Below are positions 1-7,784 of a stretch of 64,000 bases of DNA, piece by piece. The position numbers were made by a program, and so were the translations under genes. Origin of the DNA: an uncultured Verrucomicrobiota bacterium (GTDB taxonomy: Bacteria > Verrucomicrobiota > Verrucomicrobiia > Limisphaerales > UBA1319); contig CAIMWS010000405.1 of assembly GCA_903845125.1 (NCBI GenBank), positions 1-64,000 on the forward strand, given 5' to 3'. The notes beneath the pieces were generated by a model. The model was not told the origin of the DNA. It was given only the letters and a program-made list of their open reading frames with translations, and searched no databases. Position 1 is the stretch's first letter; each line of letters starts with the position of its first letter.

Positions 1-903
1 AGGAGTGGCGACTACCTCCGCGCCGAATCCTTCGATGGCCACGGATTAGAAGGCAGCCTGAGCCTTTATCACCGCTTCAATCCCGATTCTCAAATGCCCC
101 TGAATGGCATCCTGCGGGTCGGGCTGCAAAGCAGTTTTTATGACCGCGATAGCCACACTTCCACCGCTTTTATCCTGCCCGAAGACCAATCCACTTTTCA
201 CCTGCGCACCGGCCTCCGCTGGGGCGGCAAGGAACCCACCATCCTGCCGGACTTGGCTGGCGAATTGTCGGCCTGGTATGAAGGTCAATTCCGCGCTGAA
301 CCCGGCTATTATGGCCTGCTCAGAGACCGTTATCTGGAATCCGATTCCCATCTGTTCTGGGCCCGCGGTCTCCTGGCTTACACCCTGCCCCGCTGCCAGC
401 ACAATTTCAGCCTCAGCCTGACTCTTGGCACCTCTGCCAGTGCGGATCGCTTGAGTGCCTATCGCCTGGGCGGTATGATGCCCATGGCTTCGGAATTCCC
501 TTTGAACCTGCCCGGTTATTACTTCCAGGAACTCAGCACCTCACGGTTCGGATTGGTTGAAGGCCAATACCTGCTGCCTTTGGACCACGGCAAGCATTGG
601 TATCTCATGGCCAATGCCAGTTCTGCGTTAGTGGATTACCTGCCCGGCTTCGAACAGCCCGGCCACTGGAATTCCGGCGTGGGCGGAGGCATCTGCTACC
701 GCTCGCCTTCCAGAGTTTGGAAGGTGATGCTGGGCTATGGCTATGGCATCAACGCCATCCGCGGCCAGGACCGGGGCGCCAGCGAGCTTGGCTTCCTGGC
801 CCAATATGATCTGGAAGCACGCCATCGGTCCCGCCAGGAAGCGGAAAAACCAACCCTCGACCCTCTCAAATTGCGCGGTTTTAATCGACTCTTCCGCCGC
901 TGA
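1..903 (+). CDS. Outer-membrane-type beta-barrel protein, C-terminal part (5' cut by window edge)
   Basis: The frame is open from base 1, so the ATG at 94 is internal and the gene begins before the window. The visible 300 residues have alternating hydrophobic/aromatic strands and a stretch (LGGMMPMASEFPLNLPGYYF) followed by a GLVEGQYLLPL strand. That layout recalls the C-terminal barrel of Omp85/surface-antigen or patatin-associated proteins, where a GY motif precedes the last strands. The protein ends in a charged tail (RHRSRQEAEK). I infer an outer-membrane location, but the family is not certain because the N-terminal domain is missing. The next gene starts 11 bases downstream on the same strand, so they may be cotranscribed. 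Confidence 0.55.
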   Translation, partial: RSGDYLRAESFDGHGLEGSLSLYHRFNPDSQMPLNGILRVGLQSSFYDRDSHTSTAFILPEDQSTFHLRTGLRWGGKEPTILPDLAGELSAWYEGQFRAEPGYYGLLRDRYLESDSHLFWARGLLAYTLPRCQHNFSLSLTLGTSASADRLSAYRLGGMMPMASEFPLNLPGYYFQELSTSRFGLVEGQYLLPLDHGKHWYLMANASSALVDYLPGFEQPGHWNSGVGGGICYRSPSRVWKVMLGYGYGINAIRGQDRGASELGFLAQYDLEARHRSRQEAEKPTLDPLKLRGFNRLFRR

Positions 904-914
904 CCACCCCTTTT

Positions 915-1958
915 ATGAACGCACCCAACCACCGTCGGCAATTTGCCAGTGACAATTACTCCGGGGTTTGCCCCGAAGCCTGGAGCGCCCTCGAAGAAGC
1001 CAACCTCGGCCACGCCCCCAGCTATGGCGATGATCCCTGGACCAGCCAGGCCGCCGACCTGATCCGCGAAACTTTTGAAACCCAGTGCGAGGTCTTCTTT
1101 GTGTTCAATGGCACCGCCGCCAACTCCCTGGCCCTCGCCTCTCTCTGCCAGTCTTACCACAGCATTCTTTGCCACGAAACCGCCCACGCTGAAACGGATG
1201 AATGCGGCGCGCCGGAATTTTTCAGCAATGGCACCAAGGTTTTGCTGCTTCCCGGCCCGGATGGCAAACTCGATCCCCTCGCCATCGACCGGATGGTCAA
1301 GCGCCGGAGCGATATCCATTATCCCAAGCCCAAGGTCCTGAGCCTCACCCAGGCTACCGAACTGGGCACGGTTTATTCCCGGGAAGAGTTGCAGACCATC
1401 CGCCATCAGGCGCAGCAATCAAACCTGCGCATCCATATGGATGGCGCCCGCTTCGCCAATGGCGTGGCCGCCTTGGGCGCGAAACCCCGCGAAACCAGCT
1501 GGGAGGCGGGAGTGGACGTCCTTTGCCTGGGCGGCACCAAGAATGGCTCGCTGGTGGGTGAAGCGGTGATTTTCTTCAACCTGGCGCTGGCGGACGAGTT
1601 CGATTACCGCTGCAAGCAAGCGGGCCAACTGGCGTCCAAAATGCGGTTTCTCGCCGCGCCTTGGGTTGGCCTGTTGAAAAATGGCGCCTGGCTCAAGTAT
1701 GCCGCTCATGCCAATCGCCTGGCCGCCAGCCTGGCGGAATCCATCCGGCAAATGCCCGAGTTAAAAATCCTGTTCCCCACCCAGGCCAATTCGGTCTTTG
1801 TGCAAATCCCCGAACGCGCCATCGCCCGCCTGCGCGGGAAAGGCTGGCTTTTCTACACCTTCATCGGCCAGGGCGGCTGCCGGTTCATGTGCTCCTGGGA
1901 TACCACTGAAGAGGATGTTCGCCAATTGGTGGCCGACCTCAAACAATGCCTCACTTGA
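915..1958 (+). CDS. Low-specificity L-threonine aldolase / beta-eliminating lyase family
   Basis: Cytosolic PLP enzyme of fold type I, 347 residues, the usual length for threonine aldolases. The family cleaves threonine or allo-threonine to glycine and acetaldehyde. Visible marks are the N-terminal SDNYSGVCPE segment, the substrate-side HxxxAHAETDECGAPE block, HMDGARFANG with the PLP-contacting Asp/Arg, and CLGGTKNG, which holds the Schiff-base lysine. The C-terminal small domain ends in a conserved RFMCSWDTTEEDV segment. The start at 915 is chosen because it follows the previous stop closely and gives the conserved N-terminus. Family assignment is firm; exact substrate (threonine or another beta-hydroxy amino acid) is inferred. 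Confidence 0.88.
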   Translation: MNAPNHRRQFASDNYSGVCPEAWSALEEANLGHAPSYGDDPWTSQAADLIRETFETQCEVFFVFNGTAANSLALASLCQSYHSILCHETAHAETDECGAPEFFSNGTKVLLLPGPDGKLDPLAIDRMVKRRSDIHYPKPKVLSLTQATELGTVYSREELQTIRHQAQQSNLRIHMDGARFANGVAALGAKPRETSWEAGVDVLCLGGTKNGSLVGEAVIFFNLALADEFDYRCKQAGQLASKMRFLAAPWVGLLKNGAWLKYAAHANRLAASLAESIRQMPELKILFPTQANSVFVQIPERAIARLRGKGWLFYTFIGQGGCRFMCSWDTTEEDVRQLVADLKQCLT

Positions 1959-2028
1959 TTTTATTTGACGCCTGCCTTTAATGACGTTTAGTTCTACCCC
2001 TGTAATAAAAATCACAACTACGAACCTG

Positions 2029-2649
2029 ATGAAGACCATGAAAAATTTTTTTGCCGGCTTGATCGTCTATGCCGCTTTAAGCGTGCTGGGCATGGCTCAA
2101 TCTCAAACCACGAACACTGCCTCAGCCAAGCCACTGACTGGCAATCCCGCCGCCGATCCGAAAACCAAACTGACCGGTACCGCTGCGGCTAAAACCAACG
2201 CCGCCTCCAGCTTTACCGACTCGAAGGGCAAGTATTCCGGTTCCAGCACCCCGAAGGCCGGCGGTGGCGCCAATTTCACCGATTCCAAAGGCAAGTATTC
2301 CGGTTCGGCCACCCCCAAAGCCGGTGGCGGCTATAATTACACAGACTCCAAGGGGAAATACTCCGGCTCCAGCACTCCGAAAACTGGCGGTGGCGCCAAC
2401 TTCACCGATTCCAAAGGCAAGTATTCCGGTTCGGCCACCCCCAAAGCCGGTGGCGGCTTTAATTACACAGACTCCAAAGGGAAATACTCCGGCTCCAGTA
2501 CTCCGAAAACTGGCGGCGGCAACACCTACACGGATTCCAAAGGCAAGAATTCCGGCTCCTCCTCACTCAAAGGCGGTGTCGGGAATGCGGCTCCTGCCTC
2601 GAGCTTGAAAAACACCAACTCGACGGCAGTCAAGGCCACCAAGGAGTAG
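2029..2649 (+). CDS. Small exported protein made of 21-residue tandem repeats
   Basis: The ORF track begins at 1981, but the ATG at 2029 gives a clean signal peptide (MKTMKNFFAGLIVYAALSVLGMAQS), so 2029 or 2038 is preferred. After a short Thr/Ala linker come six tandem copies of a 21-residue unit of the type TDSKGKYSGSSTPKAGGGxNF. These are rich in Gly, Ser, Lys and Thr and have no hydrophobic core, so the secreted part is probably disordered or surface-binding. The last unit has diverged (NSGSSSLKGGVG). The tail ends in Lys/Glu. No family is recognised. It lies between threonine aldolase and a convergent mrp-like gene, with no obvious partner. Confidence 0.7.
   Translation: MKTMKNFFAGLIVYAALSVLGMAQSQTTNTASAKPLTGNPAADPKTKLTGTAAAKTNAASSFTDSKGKYSGSSTPKAGGGANFTDSKGKYSGSATPKAGGGYNYTDSKGKYSGSSTPKTGGGANFTDSKGKYSGSATPKAGGGFNYTDSKGKYSGSSTPKTGGGNTYTDSKGKNSGSSSLKGGVGNAAPASSLKNTNSTAVKATKE
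2215..2592 (+). repeat. Six 63-bp tandem coding repeats with 126-bp higher-order period
   Basis: Six 63-base units encode TDSKGKYSGS(S/A)TPK(A/T)GGG repeats. Units 2 and 4 differ by about one base, and units 3 and 5 are also very similar to each other. The array has therefore grown by duplication of a two-unit (126-base) block after the single units had diverged. The reading frame is kept throughout. Confidence 0.9.
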
Positions 2650-2671
2650 TCCTTCCAGCCGATAATTTAGA

Positions 2672-3700
2672 TCAGGTTAAGCGCTCGGCGATTTGCATAA
2701 AACATTTCGCCGGCGCGCTTGGGGGATCGGCACACACCACCGGGACTCCCTGGTCGCCCCCAATCCGGATCGCGGTGAAAATGGGGATTTCGCCCAGGAA
2801 TGGGATTTGTTGACGGGCAGCCTCCTCCCGGCCACCGCCGTGCCCGAATATCTCCACCCGCTGCCCCCCGGGAGCCTCGAAATAGCTCATGTTTTCCACC
2901 AGGCCCAGGATGGGCACATTCAGCTTGGTGAACATGTTGATCCCTTTCCGCACCACTCCCAGCGAAGCTTCCTGCGGAGTAGTCACCACTACTCCACCAT
3001 CCAGCGGCACCGTCTGGCAGAGCGTCAATTGAGCGTCCCCGGTTCCGGGCGGCAGATCCACCAGCAGATAATCCAATTCCCCCCAGGCCACTGAACCCAG
3101 AAACTGCTGGATGGCGTTGACAATCATCGGCCCGCGCCAGATCACCGGAGTATCGCCGTCCAGCAGGAATCCGATGCTCATCAGCTTTACCCCGTAATTG
3201 ACCAGGGGCACCATCTTCTCCTCCTCCGAAATCACGGGCCGCTGGTTCACTCCCATCATCAGCGGAATGCTGGGGCCGTAGATATCGCAATCCAGCAAGC
3301 CGGTTGCCTTGCCCAACCGGGCCAGGGCGCAGGCCAGATTCACCGATACGGTCGATTTCCCCACGCCCCCTTTGCCGCTGGCCACCGCGATGATTCGTTT
3401 CACCCCCGCCACCCGGTTTTGATTCGCCCAGGGATTGGGTCCCCGTGCGGTCTGCCCGGCGGCCGCCGGCGTTTCGATCCTCACCTCCGCCACCCCCGGC
3501 AGGGCCTTCAGCGCCGCCGTCGCTTCCTCCTGGATTTGCCGGATTGCTTCCGGTTTGGCGTTGGACAAATCCAAGGTAATCTCTGCTGTCCCCTCGCGAT
3601 ACTCCGCCTTCTTCAACAATCCAAAGGAAATAATGTCCCGGGAAAAACCGGGATACTTTACGGCCTTGAGCGCCTGCTTGATCGATTCTTCGGTAACCAT
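2672..3700 (-). CDS. Mrp/NBP35-family P-loop ATPase (Fe-S cluster carrier)
   Basis: A 342-residue cytosolic protein with an N-terminal MIP18/DUF59 domain (about 1-85) and a ParA/MinD-like ATPase domain. The deviant Walker A motif ASGKGGVGKST is at about 108-117, followed by LLDCDIYGPSIPLMMG and the Walker B region LLVDLPPGTGDAQLTL. These are the hallmarks of Mrp/ApbC proteins, which bind and transfer Fe-S clusters. The start at 3700 gives the normal DUF59 beginning (MVTEESIKQALKAV). The longer 404-residue ORF in another frame over the same region is a shadow. The gene is convergent with the repeat-protein gene. Family assignment is strong; the client proteins are unknown. Confidence 0.9.
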   Translation of the reverse strand: MVTEESIKQALKAVKYPGFSRDIISFGLLKKAEYREGTAEITLDLSNAKPEAIRQIQEEATAALKALPGVAEVRIETPAAAGQTARGPNPWANQNRVAGVKRIIAVASGKGGVGKSTVSVNLACALARLGKATGLLDCDIYGPSIPLMMGVNQRPVISEEEKMVPLVNYGVKLMSIGFLLDGDTPVIWRGPMIVNAIQQFLGSVAWGELDYLLVDLPPGTGDAQLTLCQTVPLDGGVVVTTPQEASLGVVRKGINMFTKLNVPILGLVENMSYFEAPGGQRVEIFGHGGGREEAARQQIPFLGEIPIFTAIRIGGDQGVPVVCADPPSAPAKCFMQIAERLT

Positions 3701-4003
3701 GTCTTTTTGTTTCTTTGCTGCATAAACCCATTCCAGGCAGCGGTCCTAATCTTGGTCTAAAATATCCGTTCGTCAAATCAGGAGCACTCCCCAGCCCCGG
3801 TTTGCCATTCTGCTCCTCCATCCCCCTGGCAGGCCCAGCGAGTCGAGGGCCAGCCCGATCAGGATAAATGGCAAACAGCAAAGGCTATACGCCAAAAACG
3901 CAGAACAAAAGGGCCGTCCCCATTTTGCCCCATTTTGCCAGCGCCCGGCTCAGGCACGGCCCAGACTTGAATTTGCCGTCCATTTAAACTATGTTGCCGG
4001 CAC
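3701..4003. other. Divergent intergenic region between mrp-like gene and metalloprotease gene
   Basis: About 300 bases with the starts of two divergent genes at its ends, so it should hold promoters for both. I see no ORF with coding character (the minus ORF running into 4281 overlaps the protease and is a shadow), no convincing hairpin terminator and no clear sigma-70 box. Confidence 0.4.
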
Positions 4004-6934
4004 ATGATTAAAATCACTTCTCTTTTCAAGCCCAGGTTGCTCAAACTTGGGATGGAACAGCCTGAAGGAACCCAGGCTGCACTACCATCAAAATCCGGAT
4101 CCCGCCTGCGCCTCGCCTCGCTGGGCCTGGCCTTATACTTTGGATGGGAGGGCATGCAGGCCCGGGTCTTGGGTGCCGATGCACCGCCCGCCCCCCAGGT
4201 GGCGCCCACACCCGCAGCCCCGACGGTGCCACCCCGTCCGCCGTCCAAATTCCGCGACTTCGCCGAGGTCACGAAGGACACCGAAAAGTACGGAGGCTAT
4301 TTCACCTTGTTCAGGACGAATGACGTCCTGTTTGGGCTGATCCGCGGCGGCCAGTTGAACCAGCCTTTCCTGATGCCGATCACCATTGCCCGGGGTGTTG
4401 AATCAGCCGGCAATCCCTTGAACTTTGGCGACGAATGGGTGATGATGTTCCAACGGGATGGCGATAAGATCTTATTGGTCCGCCGCAACATCCATTACCT
4501 GGTTCCGGAAGGCACCCCGCTGGGTAAGGCGGTGAAACAGAATTACACCGATTCCGTCCTCATGGCGTTGCCGATCGTCAGCCTGATGGGCAGCGACGCG
4601 CTGGTGGATTTCTCCATGATCTTCCTGAATGACTTCGCCGGTTTGCGCGTTGGCCAATTCGACCGCAACCGTTCCTCCTACTTCAAGATCAAAGCCTTTC
4701 CGAACAACGTGGAAATCCAGGTGCAGGCCACCTACATGCGCGCCCCCATGGGGATGAACATGTTTTCGACGGGTGACAGTGGGGTGGCGGATAGCCGGGC
4801 GGTGACCTTGGTGATCCACTACAGCCTCGCCAAGCTCCCCGAACCGGGCTACCGGCCGCGCTTCGCGGACAACCGGGTGGGCCACTTCCTGAGCGCCAAC
4901 AAGGATTTTGCCTCCACGAATCCGGATACCCAGTATGTGCGCCAGATCAACCGCTGGCGCCTCGAAAAAGCGGATCCCAAGGCCAAGTTGTCCCCGCCGA
5001 AAAAACAGCTGATCTGGTGGGTGGAGGACACCGTGCCCCACGAATTCCGACCCTATGTCCAGGAGGGCATCCTGGAGTGGAATAAAGCTTTTGAAAAAAT
5101 CGGTTTCCGCGACGCGATTGGCGTGCGCTGGCAAACCGACCGGGACGATTTCGATCCCGAGGACATCAATTACTGCACCTTCCGGTGGATCACCACCAGC
5201 AGCACTTTCGCCATGTCCGGCCTACGGGCCAATCCCCTCACCGGGGAAATGATCGATGGCGACGTCATTTTTGACGCCAGCTGGATCCGGGCCTTCAAGC
5301 AGGAATATGCCTTGCTGGTGGGTAAACCCATCAACGCGGATGGGCACATGGTGCCCGTGGGCATAGCCGAAATCATCAGCCCCATCCTGGCCGCCAAACA
5401 AGGGTATGGTTCCCCCATCCCCTTGCCCATCAAACCCTATAATGATTGGGTGTTGAACCAGCCAGACCTCAAAATGATCCCCGACTTGGTGCCCGCCTCC
5501 TGGAGCCCGCTCCAGATGGAATTGAGCCGCCGGATGAACAACCACTCCCATTGTGCCACTTGCCAGTATGTGACCGGCAAACAGCACGAATACAGCTTCG
5601 CCGCGATGGCGCTGGCGGCTGAAGGCAAGCTGGATCCGGAGGCCAGGCTGCCGGAGGAATTCCTCGCCCAAGCCATCAAGGAAGTGGTCATGCACGAAGT
5701 GGGCCATTCCCTCGGTTTGCGGCATAATTTCAAATCCAGCACCATGCTGGACTTGGACGAGATCAACGACACCTCCATCACCCACAGCCGGGGCATGGTG
5801 GGCAGCATCATGGATTACACCCCCATCAATATCGCTCCCAAAGGCAAAAAGCAGGGTGATTACGCGCCCACCACCATCGGGCCTTACGATTACTGGGCCA
5901 TTGAGTATGCCTACAAGCAGGTGGAGGGCGATGAAGCCGCCGAGCTTAAGAAAATTGCCGCCCGTTCGCCGGAGCATGATCTGGCCTATTCCACGGACGA
6001 AGATATGGTGATGAACGAAGATCCCTATGTGAACACCTACGATCTCGGCGCGGATCCGCTCAAATATGGGCAGCAGCGGGTGGCCATGGCCGAAAGCCTC
6101 CTGAAAAACCTGGATGAAACCATCATTAAAGACGGCGAATCCTGGGCCCGGTTGCGCTCCGCCTTTTCCGTCATGCTTTACCAGTATGGCAACGCGGCAG
6201 GCCTGGCCTCAGGTTACATTGGCGGCCAGGTGGTACTGCGCGACTTCAAAGGCAAGGAAGGCCGGGATCCCGTCACTCCCATAGCGGGCGATAAACAGCG
6301 CGAAGCCCTCAAATTCATGGTCAACAAAATCCTCAAGGGCGATGCCTATGAATTCCCACCCCGCCTGCTGCGCCGCCTGACCGCCGAGCATTGGTATCAC
6401 TGGGGCGAGGAAGGCATGTACGGCACCGTCGACTTCCCGCTCTTTGAGCGCATTTTGCGAATGCAGCAGATTGTCCTGGAACGCTGCCTGGACGGCGGTG
6501 TCCTGGGCCGCATCCAAAACCAGCAACTGCAAAGCGAGCCCGGCTCCAATCCGATCAAGATTTCGGAAATCTTCCAGAGCCTGACGGATGGCATCTGGCC
6601 GGAAACCGCTGCCAGCGACGAAAAAGCCGTGCCCGCCACGATCCACCGCAACTTGCAGCGGGATTACCTGCAACGGTTGTGTGGCATGGTTCTCGGCGGA
6701 CGCCGGGCCTCAGGCATTTCGTTCTCCTACGCGATGGTTGTGTCCAGTTCCGGCTCCGCGCCGGCGGACGCTAAAAACCTGGCCCGCGTCCAACTCGGCG
6801 ACATCGCCACCCGCATTCAGCATCAGCTGGATAATGACCAGGCTGGTTTGGACAAGGTGGTCGTGGCCCATTTGAAGGATTGCCTGCTGCAAATCGACAA
6901 GGTTCTTAAAGCCTCCTATACGATCAGCAACTGA
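4004..6934 (+). CDS. Exported zinc metalloprotease, DUF5117/DUF4953-type metzincin
   Basis: A 976-residue protein with an Arg/Leu-rich N-terminus ending in a probable export signal (RLRLASLGLALYFGWEGMQARVLGA), then a Pro/Ala linker. The catalytic motif HEVGHSLGLRHNF at about 564-576 is a full HExxHxxGxxH zinc site. It is followed about 30 residues later by SIMDYTP, a Met-turn, which makes this a metzincin-type protease. The order of an N-terminal domain with GVESAGNPLNFGDEW, a central Pro-rich core and a long C-terminal helical part matches the bacterial DUF5117/DUF4953 zinc-dependent metalloproteases of 800-1000 residues. It probably degrades proteins in the periplasm or outside the cell. 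An alternative start is the Met at 4052. A strong terminator follows, so the gene is probably monocistronic. Confidence 0.85.
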   Translation: MIKITSLFKPRLLKLGMEQPEGTQAALPSKSGSRLRLASLGLALYFGWEGMQARVLGADAPPAPQVAPTPAAPTVPPRPPSKFRDFAEVTKDTEKYGGYFTLFRTNDVLFGLIRGGQLNQPFLMPITIARGVESAGNPLNFGDEWVMMFQRDGDKILLVRRNIHYLVPEGTPLGKAVKQNYTDSVLMALPIVSLMGSDALVDFSMIFLNDFAGLRVGQFDRNRSSYFKIKAFPNNVEIQVQATYMRAPMGMNMFSTGDSGVADSRAVTLVIHYSLAKLPEPGYRPRFADNRVGHFLSANKDFASTNPDTQYVRQINRWRLEKADPKAKLSPPKKQLIWWVEDTVPHEFRPYVQEGILEWNKAFEKIGFRDAIGVRWQTDRDDFDPEDINYCTFRWITTSSTFAMSGLRANPLTGEMIDGDVIFDASWIRAFKQEYALLVGKPINADGHMVPVGIAEIISPILAAKQGYGSPIPLPIKPYNDWVLNQPDLKMIPDLVPASWSPLQMELSRRMNNHSHCATCQYVTGKQHEYSFAAMALAAEGKLDPEARLPEEFLAQAIKEVVMHEVGHSLGLRHNFKSSTMLDLDEINDTSITHSRGMVGSIMDYTPINIAPKGKKQGDYAPTTIGPYDYWAIEYAYKQVEGDEAAELKKIAARSPEHDLAYSTDEDMVMNEDPYVNTYDLGADPLKYGQQRVAMAESLLKNLDETIIKDGESWARLRSAFSVMLYQYGNAAGLASGYIGGQVVLRDFKGKEGRDPVTPIAGDKQREALKFMVNKILKGDAYEFPPRLLRRLTAEHWYHWGEEGMYGTVDFPLFERILRMQQIVLERCLDGGVLGRIQNQQLQSEPGSNPIKISEIFQSLTDGIWPETAASDEKAVPATIHRNLQRDYLQRLCGMVLGGRRASGISFSYAMVVSSSGSAPADAKNLARVQLGDIATRIQHQLDNDQAGLDKVVVAHLKDCLLQIDKVLKASYTISN

Positions 6935-6968
6935 TCGAAACCGGTTTTCCTGCCCTCCAGGCCCGAAT

Positions 6969-6997
6969 GGCGGACTTCACGGTCCGCCGTTTTTTTT
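6969..6997 (+). terminator. Rho-independent terminator after the metalloprotease gene
   Basis: A perfect 7-bp stem GGCGGAC/GTCCGCC with loop TTCACG is followed by G and eight T. It sits 34 bases after the stop codon of the metalloprotease. Confidence 0.88.
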
Positions 6998-7053
6998 AAA
7001 TTGACACCCTGGCTTTTTCAGAGAAGCTAACGCCTGCTAAATTACAAACCGGC

Positions 7054-7773
7054 ATGGTTATGCTCAAAGATAAAAAAGTCGTCATCATCGGTGGAACCTC
7101 CGGCATGGGCTTGGAACTGGCCCGCCTCGTGCTTGATCTTCAAGGCTGCCCCACCGTCGTCGGCCGCAATGCGGAAAAGGTAAAAGACGCCCTGGCGCTC
7201 CTGAATCATCCGGCCAAGGGGTTCGCTGCCGATATCGCCGACCGCCAGGCCTTAAAGGCAATCTTCGAGCAAACGGGCGGCTTGGATCATCTCGTGATCA
7301 CCGCCGCCGATCTGGTTTTCAAGCCGTTCGGGGCGGTGACCCCCGAAGAAATCCAGCGGGCCATCAACAGTAAAATCCTGGGGCCCTACTTCGCCGCCCA
7401 ATTCGCCGCCCCCCGGTTGTCCCGGGAGGGCAGCATCACCTTCTTTTCCGGTCTGGCCGCCTACAAGCCATCGGCGGGGACTTCCGTCGTGGCCACCGTC
7501 AATGCCGCCTTGGAAGGTCTGGCCAAGTCCCTGGCGGTCGAATTATCCCCGGTGCGGGTGAACGCCATCTCCCCCGGAGTGGTGGATACCCCCATCTGGG
7601 AGCATTTGCCCGTGGCGGAACGCCAAGCCTTCTATGACGGTGTGGCCCGCAACCTGCCTGCCCGGCGCATCGGCACCTCCGCCGACCTTGCCCAAGCCAC
7701 CCTGTTCGTCATGACCAATCCCTTCGTCACCGGCACCGTCCTCCACGTGGATGGCGGCGGCCGCCTGAGTTGA
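7054..7773 (+). CDS. SDR-family protein with altered catalytic motif
   Basis: A 239-residue Rossmann-fold protein of the short-chain dehydrogenase/reductase family. The nucleotide-binding motif GGTSGMGLELA is at the N-terminus, and the C-terminal part has RVNAISPGVVDTPIW and the late TGTVLHVDGGG. The usual active-site YxxxK is not present where it should be: the segment that aligns to YSASKAAL reads VATVNAAL, so Tyr and Lys are both replaced. The Ser in FFSGLAA is kept. Some SDR subgroups carry this variation, so the protein may use other residues or act as a non-classical reductase. It starts after the terminator, with a TTGACA hexamer at 7001 but no clear -10. The GH78-like gene follows by 11 bases and may be cotranscribed. 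Confidence 0.82.
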   Translation: MVMLKDKKVVIIGGTSGMGLELARLVLDLQGCPTVVGRNAEKVKDALALLNHPAKGFAADIADRQALKAIFEQTGGLDHLVITAADLVFKPFGAVTPEEIQRAINSKILGPYFAAQFAAPRLSREGSITFFSGLAAYKPSAGTSVVATVNAALEGLAKSLAVELSPVRVNAISPGVVDTPIWEHLPVAERQAFYDGVARNLPARRIGTSADLAQATLFVMTNPFVTGTVLHVDGGGRLS

Positions 7774-7784
7774 AAGCACCACTC

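Noticed and set aside
2667-3881. 404-residue ORF in another frame over the mrp-like gene
   Set aside because: Gly/Arg-rich shadow; the Mrp frame has Walker motifs and normal length.
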